NCBI GenBank assembly: GCA_024349245.1
Contig: JALDNG010000020.1
Span: 3,620,001 to 3,684,000, forward strand
DNA: 64,000 nt
Reading direction: 5' to 3'
Origin: Neodontobutis hainanensis
Taxonomy: Eukaryota > Chordata > Actinopteri > Gobiiformes > Odontobutidae
Both the position numbers and the translations under genes were made by a program. Positions 1 through 13,212 of this stretch are shown here, piece by piece. Each line of letters opens with the position of its first letter. The stretch's first letter is position 1. The notes under the pieces are model-generated. The model did no database searches. It was given only the letters and a program-made list of their open reading frames with translations, and was not told where the DNA came from.

Positions 1-1390
1 GGACTGTGCTCAGGGTGAGGTTACTCTGTGCACTGCGTTAGCTTCTCTTTTTTATTCCCTGAGCTTTAGACGGGCCCTGCTCTGTGAGGACGGACTTACT
101 GCGGGTCGCTCTGACCTCTGTCACCGCTCCGACTCAAAATCCAACACAAGTTTCACTTTAAACACATTTTGTGGAGCTCATAACTCACTTTCGGTCCTTA
201 ACTTGTAAAATCTGTTTTGAGACTGTGGGAGAGAACCTGATTTAGAGCGGTCAGTGATACATATACCTCTGTGTGGATACGACAGGTGCATATACACGTT
301 GTTCCTCAGATTTTATTTCTACCCATATTTAAAGATAATATTTTTAACAAACACACACAGCGTAGGACTCATTTGGCCCATTTGCCATCATTTTACTGGA
401 ATCATTCTCCTCTCTCCCACATTTCCTGTTTATCTACTGTCCAATAAAGGCAAAGCACCACAGAATGTTGTTATAAATCAGTTTCTGGTAACGTCTAAGT
501 GACTAAAACACACATAGCTAAGATATTTTATAATGGTTGGATATTGCCTATTCTTTTTTTAAGGTGGTCGTTGTGTTTTTAGTGATTATCTTGTGGCTAA
601 AAACGGCTGCAGTTGTGAGCTGCTACGGTAGCCCTTCAGGGACATTCTGAACTTGTTTATGAACAAATAAAACTCAATTTATGTTGTTCTGATGTTGTTT
701 TCCCTGAAAAAGTCTTGACTTTGTAAATCTTTGCTTATAAACCTACAATAAAAATACGTAACTTTCCTTAAAAACAATCTGAAGATACATTTGAACTGAT
801 TTAAAAGTGGAAAAAAGGCCATTAGGAATCATGCCTCTGGATTCAAACCGGTTTATTAGCTTTGTTCCGGCTTTAAGGCTGCTGTTATTATTCTCTTAAT
901 GAAGAACACTTCTCCACGTATCTGCGGCGCCGGCCTGCATTTAATTGATCTGTGGGCTGTGAAACAGATTTAATCAGGGTTTGTGCTGCTGAGGAATAAT
1001 AAGCCTTTGTTTCTGGCGCCAAGAACATTGAACGATGTTTTAAATATTTGCCCTGGAGCTGTACTGAGGCATTAATGTGTATTTTTTATGCTGAAGCGGT
1101 GTTTGTTTGAAGCTGTAAGAGGCTGAAGGATTAGAGACGTTCTGCTGCTGCTGCGGTGGGTTTCTTATCAGTGACGGGACAGAAACATGTGTCAAAGGAA
1201 ATCAATGGCAGTGGTCAGGCCTTGTGCACCGTGTCTGACTCTAAAAATTTTTAATCAGGTTCACAAACGAAGCCTGGTCAGGATTCTGCTGCACTAACGC
1301 CACTTACATTACATTACATTGAAGACAGGCAGTGATTTTACTGAAGAAACTGCTGGAAAAGTTTCAAAATACCTATGTTTGCTCCATCTC

Positions 1391-1440
1391 AGGGGTGACC
1401 AAAGTGGGGCCCAGAGGCTAAAAGTAGTCCCCCAAATGTT
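1391..1440. mobile_element. possible hAT-like terminal sequence
   Basis: caggggtgaccaaagtgggg followed by cccagaggc resembles the ends of fish hAT non-autonomous elements. The matching other end is not certain. Confidence 0.3.
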
Positions 1441-2311
1441 TTGTGACTAAAATTACTGACTGGGTATATTTACCCCCGAATCAGCTCAAAACCGTATAAG
1501 TATGAAGAGTATTCTGTTTTTATTATCTACAAAAGATGAAGGTTGAAAAGCATTTGGCCATGGCTCACTGATACATTTTTGTTTTGAACATAAAATGGAA
1601 AAGTTTAGAGTGTGTTTAATTTGTAAAGCTGGAGGAGCACAGAGAGAACATCTAGAGGAAGTATTCCCCCAGCACTGAGAAGGTAAAACTGCATTATAGC
1701 TTTTTGTTTCTAAATAAATGCCATTTTAACAAAACGACTAGTCCATTTCTACATCAGAGTTATACATCAGAGTTAAAATGTACGAAAACAGGCCACATTA
1801 ATTTTCACTTTAAGAAACTTCTGAAAGAAAAAGAGGTGCTGGATCCAGTCAAAAAAGTTCCAGTCCCGATTTAGGAGGTGGGGGATATGTTCCCATGTGT
1901 CCCCCACAAAGCACTGATTAAACCTTTTGTGGACGAGGCGTGATCCAGAGGCAGGCTGCAGGAGTCCTGGTCCCGGTGAGAGCCCAGAGACAGAGACCCG
2001 ATGAAGGAGCTGTGAGAACTGAGATGCTCTTTTCTGAGTCTAATCCCTGTTCTTGACTGAAGGCTGCTCCCACTCCCACTCAGTCAGCTCCAGCCCGGCC
2101 TCTGTCAGTGTGGAGGCAGGAACAGCGCTCCTTCTGAGGACAGGCTTCAAACGAGGACGAAGAGATAACTGTAGGTGGACTCTCTGGGCGAGGATTGGGC
2201 AGGGTTTAGAAATAAGTGATCAATAATCAGATTATACATTTTAACTAGTTAGCTTTTTGTATTGAATTGAAGGCATTGAGTTTTTTTTATGAAGGATCCA
2301 GGTGTAAACTG

Positions 2312-2390
2312 GTCAGTAGCCTCACAGCAAGAAGGTCCTGAGTTCGATTTCCATCCAGGGCCTTTATTTCACCAAAGCAAGTCAGAAAGG
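2312..2390 (+). mobile_element. tRNA-derived SINE fragment
   Basis: agcaagaaggtcctgagttc followed by gatttccatccagggcc contains a tRNA B-box-like GGTCCTGAGTTCGAT, the usual 5' part of fish SINEs. Confidence 0.4.
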
Positions 2391-3225
2391 GAGTTTTTTT
2401 TAGTTTGAAACCAAATGAAAACCACAACTACCAAACGCTTTGGGGAAGACTGATCAATACAAGTTCTTCAACAGAGCAGGAATGTTTTTGTCTGAAAGTA
2501 GTGGTAAAAGTGCATCAAATCTCCAGTTGTTCTTCTGTTTGAGTTCTAACGTGTCCTGAGGAGTCTTTTTCTCCGAGTGCAGTGTCATCAGAGCAGTCCC
2601 ATGAGGCTCCTTTGTAATGTGTCACCCGTCTGTAGGTGATTCACAGCTGAGGCGCTCGGCCACAGAATAACCCAATTTACTCTTTTCTAAAAGGATCTGT
2701 GGAGCTGGAGTCTGAAGTGGTGTGAAAGTCGACAAACACAGCCTTAACAGATGCTCACTTTCACTGACATCATGTGACGTACAACCACTGCGTCGTCTCT
2801 GAGCTCATGGGAACTTATGGTTGTAGCTCTGTTTGAAAAGACTTACAATTAAGGTTAGCATTCTGCACCTTCAGAATGAACATGACTGTACTTTATATTA
2901 TATGTTTATCTTTCTGGATTAGTGTTCTTGAAAAACAAGCTGCATCTATTTTAGTCATTGTATTTACCTTGTTCTATTAAGCGAGACATTTTTTGGCTGA
3001 CAATACAATACTAAATTCTGTGTTTTTTTTTTTGGGACACCCCAGAGGCAGGGAAATGGAAATTAGTTTTGAGCTAGATCTGGTTTATTATTGGTTTAAT
3101 CCTGGTCCTTAGTCTATGGTTTTAATCAGGATTTAGTCCGAGTACTCTTTCATAAAATACTGTATCTCTATGCTGTGTTATAATACAGTCAAATACTACA
3201 ATAGAAGTACTTTTAGTATATACTA

Positions 3226-3300
3226 CTCGTGTCAAACTCAAGGACCACGGGCCAGATGTGGCCCTTTGCAGTGTTTTATGTGGCCCCCAATACATTTAGT
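3226..3300. mobile_element. hAT-like element end
   Basis: tgtcaaactcaaggaccacg followed by ggccagatgtggccc is the typical terminal region of vertebrate hAT (Charlie-type) elements. No autonomous coding part is seen. Confidence 0.4.
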
Positions 3301-5589
3301 AGGGGATATTTTTGGCACCAGGTTTTAATTGGATTTAATTCTTTTTTTATTTTATTTGTTTATGAAATCTTATAGATTAAGCCAGTTTGTGCTACAAAGA
3401 GAAATAAAACCTGTTCAAATCCATCTTAAAACCAGTTTCCATCAAAAGAGTAAATTTATGATAAAGATAACTTTTATAAGTATCAATTAAAGCTAAAATC
3501 TTACATTTAAATTGATCATCTTTGGCCCCTGAAAGGATTCTTGGAGTCTATAACTCCATTGCCTCATCTCTCGACTCTCGGTGACAATAGCCGTGATTAG
3601 ATCTGCTCTCGTCTGTTCTCTCTGTGTGAAGCACTGATTCTCTCTGAAGGGGCTTGTGCTGCTCCCGTGGCTCCACACACGACAGTAAGAAGTAAAAACA
3701 GCAACAACAGGGTGTATAACCTTTCTGTTCAGTAAATGGCATTAGCTCTATTTACGTAGAGCTGCAACATCTACAAATGAAACATGCAATAGCCACGCCA
3801 ATATTTAGCCTCGAGACAATGCTTGGAGTTGAGTTCCCTGTGCAACAATGTCTATGATTGTTTTGGCCAGATCTATCAGAGGTGCGTTAAAGTCACGTCA
3901 GCTGTTTACGTCAGTGGCCATCACTTATTCACACAAATATCTTAACGACTAACTATGCATATGCTGATATATATTTTATATGCATTGTGTGCGCCGCTGG
4001 GACAGAGAGGAGCTGTGGGACGTCACTCGGTGCAAAGACAAGGTGTGAAGCACGAGGCGTGAACAGACTCTGATGGGTTTTTAAAGAGGGGCTCGGAGAC
4101 AAGTGTTTGAGTCTCCTGTGGGAGCAAAGACAGAAGACTAGTGTTTGTGCATCAGACAGGGCTTCGTATTTAAAGGCTGCAGTATCATTGTTCACATTTC
4201 ACACCTTTCACTCTTAACTTAATGTCCCCTGATTGTCCTTTAAGTCTTTTATTAATCTCTTGCATTACTACAGTTTTTCCACCAGGACAAGTTAAAAGCA
4301 TGTTTTAAGTCTCGGCATTGCCCTGTCTTTAAAGTTGGAAAGAAATTTACTCAGGGTAAAAAAAAAAGTTTTGTTTTCTGTGTTGTAAATAAATAAAAAA
4401 GTGTAAAAAAAAAAGCTAGTCTGCCGTAGCTTATGTTGTGTTCAGGTGCTTTTGGATGGTGCAGTTACAGAGTATTGAACGCGTTTGTTGTGTTTATGGG
4501 TCTTTAACTCGTGAAGTGGGAGTGGGACTGTTGATATTTATTACTGAACATTTCAGCTGGGTTTATTAGGATTTAATGCGTCAGTTTCTTTTCTCTTAAT
4601 GCTGTGAAATTCTGAGGACACATGAATGAACTTCATTTGCGAGGGTTTAATCGAGCTGTGAGCTAAATCGGAGAACGGTCTGCAGGTAAATAAAGTTCAG
4701 ACTTTGCACACTGCCGGTCTACTATGTCCAAGCAGTGGACTCTGTCTTCAACAGTTTACTTATGATAAACCGGCAATGGCTGAAGTTAAGTTGAAGTCAG
4801 AGTCAGTGAGACATAAGTGACCTTTTCTTTGCTCAAGACGAAAGTGTGTGAAAGATTTAACGTAAAAGAACAGTAAAGACAGAGATTGAGGACTCTCGTA
4901 TCTGCTAAACTCTGATGCCTTCACTGTCTTTGCTACAAACAGACCAGAGTTCAACTCCATAAACCCTCTCTCAGCGTGTGCCTTATTCTCCATCAGCTTT
5001 TGTCCGTCTGTTCTGACTCACCTCAAGTATAATTACATCTCTCTATAAGCCCTCGCTCTGAACCAGCCGTCCCTCGGAAGCCGGTCTTAGTCACAGACCG
5101 TGCATCTGTGGCGATGCTAAACTGAAGTTGCTACAGATTATATCCGAAGGCAGCGGCGGAGGAAATGCAGATCGGTCGCCATGCCAACTTTGATGACCCT
5201 TTGACAATCCCCATCGCCTCCGTCCACCTCCCTCCCCCTTTTTTTCCTCCAACGGCCCACGCACAAATAGACACAGGAGGCGTGTGAAGGAGAAACCTCA
5301 GGAGGGTTTAAGTCGAATTTACCCAGAGCTTATTTTAAAGTTCCTCCTCTCATGGTTGATATCTGCAAGAACTGTAAATGTGGAGGCAGCACAAAAAGGA
5401 CATAATGTTTTTGATTAGTAATTGTCCTCCTTCTTCTTTATTATTCCCACATTTTCAACTCCTGAACAGTTCAACAGACATGAGACTAAATTATCTGCTT
5501 CATTGCTAAATCTACTGCACAAATCATTTTCTTCATTAAGGGATTAGTTTGTGGCTCAGATCACGCCTGAAGTGCAGTTCTCGCATCTA

Positions 5590-5965
5590 TTAAATTCATT
5601 CATTTATTCATGTTCTCCCGCTTTGTCCCGTTAGGGGTCGCGGGTGACTGGAGCCTATTCCAGCAGCTTTGGGCCTGAGGCGGGGTTCACCCTGGACAGT
5701 GGCCAGTTAGTCGCAGGGCTAACATTTAGAGACAGAAAGTGAAATACATCCATTCATTCACTAGGGACACTTTAGAGTTGCCAGTTGACCTACACATGCA
5801 TGTGTTTGTTTGGTGGGAGGAAGCTGGAGTACCAGGAGAGAACCCAGGGTAACACATGGAGGACATGCAGACGTCTCACAGAAAGGCCAGAGATGACCAA
5901 CAATGTTTGAGTCAGCCGGGGTTTAAACTCACAACCTTCTCACTGTGAGGCAGGAGTGCAGTCAC
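5590..5965 (-). mobile_element. SINE with L2-like tail
   Basis: Read on the minus strand, a tRNA-like head (cctcacagtgagaaggttgt then gagtttaaaccccggctga) is followed by the widespread fish/vertebrate tail (ggaggaagc, agggtgaaccccgcctca, cccgcgacccctaa). It ends in an (ATGA)-like simple repeat near 5600. Confidence 0.6.
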
Positions 5966-6340
5966 ATGTTCTGCTCTGGAGACTGGAATCCCGAATAAAT
6001 CTCAGATCTGTGTGAATTCTACTGAATCATCCTGTTCCCTACAGATACATGGCTATAAACAGAGTTATGTGGATTTATGTCACATTTAATTTCTCATAAA
6101 TTCATTGTGTATTGTTCAAATGATTGTGTTCTTTATATTTGACAGCAGCCCACACAGTTTCTATCTGGATTTAACAGAACGAGAGCTGGTGCAGGTCAAG
6201 TGACAGTGCCTTACGTTTCTGATCAACGCTGAAATCAAAGCGTCAGGTATCTGAAAAGTCACTGTTTTCCCATCATGCATCAGGCCTTGCAGCCTTAAAT
6301 GAAAACCTGGAGGTGATTGGATTAATCCACCACAGTTTTA

Positions 6341-6680
6341 GTGCTGCAGCAATCAATTATTTTAGTAATCGAGTAATCTGTCGAGTATACGGATAAATAG
6401 CATAACTGCACAGTTCAAGAAAACTATAACACATACACTTTTCTGTTTTAATCTTGATTGCTTATCCATCTGCTTTGAAATGACACTTTAATTTCACATT
6501 ATATGTGCATTATAAATGCAAAAAAAAAATCCCTGAGACTCAGTGGATGTGTGAAAGTGGTTTTAACCTCCACTCAATGGACATGTCCACTCAAATCCTC
6601 AATGCTTAATAAAAATAATTTTCTAGGCATTTTTCTAATCAAATTAATCTATTTATTTGATTAATCGTTTTAGCCCTAGA
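6341..6680. mobile_element. MITE with short inverted ends
   Basis: It starts gtgctgcagcaatcaattat and ends gattaatcgttttagcccta, the recurring 'agggctgcaacgatta' ends seen in many fish non-autonomous DNA elements. There is no open frame inside. Confidence 0.5.
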
Positions 6681-9147
6681 CAATTTTCCCCAATCAGAGC
6701 ATTTCCATGTGTTTGTGTTTGTAATGTTAAAAGAGTCTCCACATCTTCAAACCTGAAACACACCAGACCTGTCAGAGCTGACGCATGTGAGGCCAGGGTT
6801 CAGACGTGAATACTTTGCTTGGAACAGCACAAGATTGATTTTGTTGATTGAGGTTACATAGACCCTAGCTCAGTTCAAACGCACCACAATATTCAGCTCA
6901 GACACTTGCCCTGTTTCCAGTCTCTATTCTGAAGTGACCATTATTTTTGCTCTGTTACCCAGTTTGTCTGATATTTGCACCAATATATCCTTATCCTGGT
7001 GTAGAAGTTTTTACGTTTTATTATAGATCTGTACATTATTTATGTTCCAGACCCGTCACAGTCTCTATCAATAAAACACAGTCTGTTGGAATAAAGCAGT
7101 CTTGATACTACACTGTCAACATTTCCCTGTCACTTCACATTAAATATAATCTTCCTCACATTTCTGATCGTTAATCACTGGCTCGACCTGTGATTTCATT
7201 GAACACATGCCTCAGGCCTCTGTTGATAAAGCCTGTGTCCGCTGGAGGCTGTCTCTCTGTGGAGCTGCTATTAATAAGAACCTCTGCCTGGTTTTATGAC
7301 TCAGGTGTAAGATTTAATTAAAGCTTTGCTGATTTTAATGAAGCTACTCGCAAACCTTTTCCCCCATTGAATCCAAACGCCTCAGACTCTTCGTTAAACA
7401 GGTTTTGTGACCACTGCCAAGTCCTGAAGAAAACATAAAGAGTTTTTTTTGGGGGGATGTCAGATAAACTTTTAGGGCAATTTTAATGATCATCTATCTT
7501 TCAGTTAATCCCTCTAGATTAACAAGTCATTATATCAGGTAGGCTTTACTAAATACAATCAACATTAACCCTCTTTATGCTGTTTCTCATGATATTGGTG
7601 GCTATTGCTAGCCACAGATTGCAGGTCTCTTCAGTTTGTTTTATTGAAATAAGATTCTGTTGCATGTTCATTTTACTTGAGTTCTCACTCCATGAAACCA
7701 CAAAGTGTAGAGACTGCACTGTCTGCAAAAACGTTGATGTCTAAAGGTATTTTATTAGTATTAGATACGTGGATCCACAATAAGGCTCAGGGTTTTTTTT
7801 TTTGCTTGTGTTGTGTCCTTGTCTTGTGTTTTCCTGTCCACCGAGGAGACACAGAACACTTATAGTGCGTTGTTGCTCCATAATATAGTTTATTTTTCAC
7901 ATTTTCCATGACCTCATTACATTACTCTGTATAGTATTGACTGTTACCCTGAAACGCACATCCTGCTCAATTAGCAACATAACACAACGACTGCAATTAT
8001 CATCAGCCTCTTTTCCTTTTCTGACACCATTCACTAAACTATTAATATGCAAGTGTAAAAGTTCATGTTCTTCCGTGCTGTTTTTCTGAATTTTAATCTT
8101 CTCGGCCTGCTGCTCGTCTCTCTCTCTGTCGACACCTGGTTAAGAACACGCAGCATGACTCATAAAGGCAGCCTTAGGAATAGAAACAGATGAAAAATAG
8201 TAACATGGGGAGTTTATTTTTAACCACACGTCTTTCCAGGAGCATAGAAGAGTCTGAGTGTTATTCTGGCTCCAGCTGCTTCTCTGTTGACACTTTAGTT
8301 TATAATGCATGTGTTCAGAAGTGTTGCCAGCTGAGATTCTGCGGAGATTGAAAAGAGCCGTCTCGATCCGGTTTTAGGAAGCACTGAGCCCAAATCAAAC
8401 CTTCTCCCAAAGAGATTTTGTCCCTCAGTCTGCAGAGTCTGAAAGGGCTGCTGCCTTTTTAGAGCCTTTGAGGTCTGTACTCCAAAGGCTGAGCTGTAAT
8501 TTGTATTGGTGAGAGTCACTAGGCTACATCCTTTTAACTCACTATAAACAATGTCTCCCAATGTGAATTAAAGGTGTTTTAACGTACAATCCAACCACAC
8601 AAATCCGTTTTGTCTAGGAAAATTGTACCATATAATGAAATGGAAGGACACTGCTGATGTTAATGTCTATTTTTTTGCATCACAATTTGAACACTCTGGT
8701 TAACCTTAAATTAGAAAGTATATAGTAGAGTGAATATCTGAAACAAAGAAAAAACATTATATAATTGTGTTTTTTGGGAGTACACGTCTCTGAACATTGT
8801 GCTGAGACATGAACGTCTGGAAGGTGTTGGTAGAAGTTGACAATACACAGCTGATGAACAAATGTGCAAACTACTTCAAACTGATGGCAGTAATGCACAA
8901 ATATTCAGTGGCAGCTGCAGACAGTATAAGAAGCTCTGTGCACTCCGCTAACAGCACCAGTTGCACGGCTTGAACCCTTAACCCTTCTGAAATACATAAC
9001 TAATGAATTAGTAGTAGTCAAGACCACACAAACCCAGACCAAGACATGTTGGAGACCAGACCTTGACTTTTAGCTTTCGAAACCAGGCCAAGACCATGGC
9101 TGGTCAAGGGTCAAACCCAGAACCAGTGCACGCTTTACTCTAATCGG

Positions 9148-10290
9148 TGAAGGAGACAGAGTTAGTCCAGTCTTAGACCAGGTCCAGACTCATGGAGGTC
9201 AGTGTTTGTGAAGGAGACAGAGTTAGTCCAGTCTTAGACCAGGTCCAGACTCATGGAGGTCAGTGTTTGTGAAGGAGACAGAGTTAGTCCAGTCTTAGAC
9301 CAGGTCCAGACTCATGGAGGTCAGTGTTTGAAGGGGACAGAGTTAGTCCAGTTTTAGACCAGGTCCAGACTCACGGAGGTCAGTGTTTGAAGAAGACAGA
9401 GTTAGTCCAGTCTTAGACCAGGTCCAGACTCACGGAGGTCAGAGTTTGTGACGGAGACAGAGTTAGTCCAGTCTTAGACCAGGTCCAGACTCATGGAGGT
9501 CAGTGTTTAAAGGAGACAGAGTTAGTCCAGTCTTAGACCAGGTCCAGACTCATGGAGGTCAGTGTTTTGGAGGAGACAGAGTTAGTCCAGTCTTAGACCA
9601 GGTCCAGACTCATGGAGGTCAGTGTTTGTGAAGGAGACAGAGTTAGTCCAGTCTTAGACCAGGTCCAGACTCATGGAGGTCAGTGTTTGAAGGGGACAGA
9701 GTTAGTCCAGTCTTAGACCAGGTCCAGACTCACGGAGGTCAGAGTTTGAAGGAGACAGAGTTAGTCCAGTCTTAGACCAGGTCCAGACTCATGGAGGTCA
9801 GTGTTTAAAGGAGACAGAGTTAGTCCAGTCTTAGACCAGGTCCAGACTCATGGAGGTCAGTGTTTGGTGAAGGAGACAGAGTTAGTCCAGTCTTAGACCA
9901 GGTCCAGACTCATGGAGGTCAGTGTTTTGGAGGAGACAGAGTTAGTCCAGTCTTAGACCAGGTCCAGACTCATGGAGGTCAGTGTTTGTGAAGGAGACAG
10001 AGTTAGTCCAGTCTTAGACCAGGTCCAGACTCATGGAGGTCAGTGTTTGAAGGAGACAGAGTTAGTCCAGTCTTAGACCAGGTCCAGACTCATGGAGGTC
10101 AGTGTTTTGGAGGAGACAGAGTTAGTCCAGTCTTAGACCAGGTCCAGACTCATGGAGGGCAGTGTTTGTGAAGGAGACAGAGTTAGTCCAGTCTTAGACC
10201 AGGTCTAGACTCATGGAGGTCAGTGTTTTGGAGGAGACAGAGTTAGTCCAGTCTTAGACCAGGTCCAGACTCATGGAGGTCAGTGTTTGA
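9148..10290. repeat. Minisatellite family A, array 1: about 19 copies of a 59-61-bp unit
   Basis: Unit components in order: GGAGACAGAGTTAGTCCAG, TCTTAGACCAGGTCCAGAC, TCATGGAGGTCAGTGTTTG, then a variable 1-5-nt linker (tgaa, ttgga, aa). Copies are nearly identical and the linker creates the length variation. It starts after a degenerate 'agaccaagacc' element (9020-9120). Confidence 0.95.
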
Positions 10291-13212
10291 TACGACTGTT
10301 ATTATACACGCATATATAATGAAATGTAGGTGTACTGTCAGGACACAGACCCAGATATATAAAAATAAACCAGTTAAAATTAAATATTTCATTCACAAAA
10401 ACCGACACACATTGAGGTTTTATTAAATGCTTAATACCAACAGATGTAGTAAAAAAGGTCGATATATAATGTCCACATTGCACTTTCCACAGTTCATTTA
10501 CTCAATAATAAATAATGTGACACATGTTAGCTCACATTCAGACGCAGCAGAGCCTTTGTTACAGACGTTCACTCTAATGTACAGTGTAGGCATAAACACA
10601 CTCTTAACAACAAGGATTATTAGAGTCATCCATCACGGCTCACGCTGAAGGCTCCAAATCACATCAGAGCAGCTCCAATAACGCACAGTCTTCTCTGCTG
10701 CAGGAATTTAGAGTGCACACACTTATTATACAGCAGGATGTAGAGCATGAGATGGACAAATGGGATTGTGGAGCTTGTTTTCAGGGCTTTGGATTTTAAG
10801 TAGAAGGTGACAGTAATCTATAAAAACGTCAGTGTAGATGCTGGACGGTCAGAGTTTGTCTTTATTGTTTTTGAAGGAGTTGGGTTTTCTTGTGAAGAGC
10901 TGCTATTGGGAAACTCATCTAAATTAAAAAGTCTGATATAATAACAAATGATAAAAACATGAGTATTTAGTTGTTTTAACTGAAGACTATTACTCAAACT
11001 TCCTCCTGAGTAATATTATTTTAAAAGAGTAGTACTTTTATTTGGATACAATAAATATAGGGGGCTTTCCTCTGTTGGTTTTGACTTTTTTATCTTTCTC
11101 ATTTGGCCCAGCGTTCGGACCAAACTGTACCAAGGTCCGGTCTGATTGTAGTTTGAAGTGTGTTTGGTGATAGTTGAAACTTTCAGACCAAATTCAGTAA
11201 GTTACAAACATTTATACACAAAAAGCAAACAAATGAAAAGAACAGAAGTTGGGGTTATAAATACACTAGAATCAGAAATTGTGTTGTTTAATGTTTTCTA
11301 TCGAACACCAGATTGTTTTTACATTTCTTTTTTCCCTAATTTATTTGTAGTCTACATTTTAATGTCCACAATAAACACAGCGTCTGGGAACGTTTTTAAA
11401 AGGTTACCAAACCAAACGCATGTGGGGCATAAGGTTGGCAGTTCTATTCCCGCTCTCCCCGGTTCATACTGTTGTTGTGTCCTTGGGCAAGACACTTAAC
11501 CCTGCTTGCCTCCAGTGTCTGTGTCGCTGGTGAATGAATGTGTGAGTGTGTTTGGAGGTGGTCAGAGGCTGTAGGTGAAATATGGCTGCCACTTCTCTGT
11601 CAGTCTGCCTCAGGGCTCTATAAAAAAAGTTTACACCTCCAGTGGGTGACTGTGGAGTGAATGAATAATGGACTCTGTAAAGCACTTTAAAGTGCCTTAA
11701 AAAGCACTTAATAAATCCAATTCTTTATTATAGATGTCACAATTTGTTGTTCTTGTTGTTATAAAGACTATTTTTTTTTTTTTTTTATAAACAGTAGACA
11801 GACAAGAGAGATGTGGTGTATGCTCAACCAAGAAAGCTACTGGAGCGACCCCCATTTTTAAGTTCTTAGTGTAGACTTTGAGGAAGAGAGTGCACAATGT
11901 ACTGTATATACACACAGGGTGATATTCCTTATTTTTATATATAATTTAATTACAAAACATTAGCTAATATTAAAAGTTATCTTTCACAAAGATGACGATT
12001 GCCCTATTGCGAGTCATTCATCTGTTATCTTGGCCTTTGGACCAAATGCATGACACTTTTTCCCTGGACAATTGTCAGTTCAGCAAAAAGCTGAAAACAT
12101 CATGGATTTGGTCATTAGTAAAATACTGTCTCAGCAGCTCAGGCCCAATGGCTAATGAGGCTTTTGTAGCGTGAGCAGTTGGATATATCAGCTCATTTTA
12201 ACAATGCATTTACGCCATGAACCAAAACTAAAGCTTACTGAAGATTTTCTAAGTGTAAAGGGTTAATATCCTCGTCTAGTAAAGGATCAATGTCAATCAG
12301 ACGCTGCACACAGCTCACAGGAGGAAGCCCAAGCCGGAGCCTGTCAGTCTTTTAGAAACAGTGTGAGATAAGCACAGAGTCTAATGAGCTTTGTCTTCAT
12401 TAGAGCTGCTAATTATGTGGAAACAGCTCCACATCCACCTGCTGCTGCTGCCTTCCTCAGAACACGGCCTTCCGCGGTGCAGCTGAGTCCACAATACACA
12501 GTTCAATAGTTCATCTTTTTTAAATCTGGCTCAATGTAAACGCAGGTATGGTAAATGGGTTTAAGTCTATTAAGTGACCTGCTGTATCAGAGCCATGTTC
12601 TTTCTTCCAAACTTGCTGCTTGGATATTCTCAAATTGAAAACGATTGACATTTGTGAAATTGCTAAAAGTTCCACATTCACACTTTAAACTGAGTTTTAC
12701 TAAACTAACTAATGAGCACTGATCTAAGAGCTGGAGGAAGGATCAAGGGTAGAAGACGGCTGGATGAATTTGTTACTTTATTTATTTTTTCATTTTTATT
12801 ATCCCTGTGGGGAAATTCCTAAACAGCATGTTTTTTTTATGTTGATGGGGGAAACCGGAGGAAGCCCAGTAAGGTCTAGCCCAACCTGGGAATCAAACCC
12901 CAAACCTCTGAAAGAAAATAACTTTGATGGAGTTGATGAAACAACTGTTATTATCCTCACTTTTATGACCCAATCGGGACAAGGATGGATGGACATGTAC
13001 ATTTTTATCTCTATGTGGGGAACATGGCATTACTTTGGACTTGTTTATTATAGTGGGTTAAACATTACAAAAATAGGGGTATATATGTGTGTTATATGTC
13101 TACACTTTCCACTGAGGACAATTACAAGACTGAAAAACATAGATTATAATGAATATTAAAAACCAAACAGTGTTGATTCATCAGAGTCTCAGCTGATGAT
13201 GTTCACTGTTAT
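10291..13212. other. non-coding intron sequence between two minisatellites
   Basis: It holds the SINE at 11419, a T-rich run at 11770-11790 and a weak repeat-like patch at 12820-12910 (ggaggaagcccag). A taatta/E-box-rich patch is at 12340-12480. No exon was recognised. Confidence 0.5.
11419..11733 (+). mobile_element. tRNA-derived SINE
   Basis: B-box-like ggttggcagttctattcccg, then tgtccttgggcaagacactt, tgaatgaatgtgtgagtgtg, gtaaagcactttaaagtgc and a tail taaatccaattctttatta. This order is characteristic of a fish SINE. Confidence 0.6.

Larger units (their letters stand above)
1..9147. other. non-coding, probably sgsm2 first-intron or 5' flanking sequence
   Basis: No exon of the missing sgsm2 N-terminus was recognised here. 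Apart from the listed repeats I see AT-rich sequence with patches of balanced composition carrying taatta and CANNTG sites (890-1030, 5030-5180, 7170-7340) that look like possible conserved non-coding elements. That is a visual impression only. Confidence 0.5.

Noticed and set aside
1865..1905. Small hairpin gtggggga...tcccccac
   Set aside because: An 8-bp stem alone is too weak to support an RNA gene or regulatory call.
9148..10290. Possible CRISPR-like array (regular repeats with short variable linkers)
   Set aside because: Linkers are only 1-5 nt, units are tandem, and the genome is eukaryotic. It is a minisatellite.
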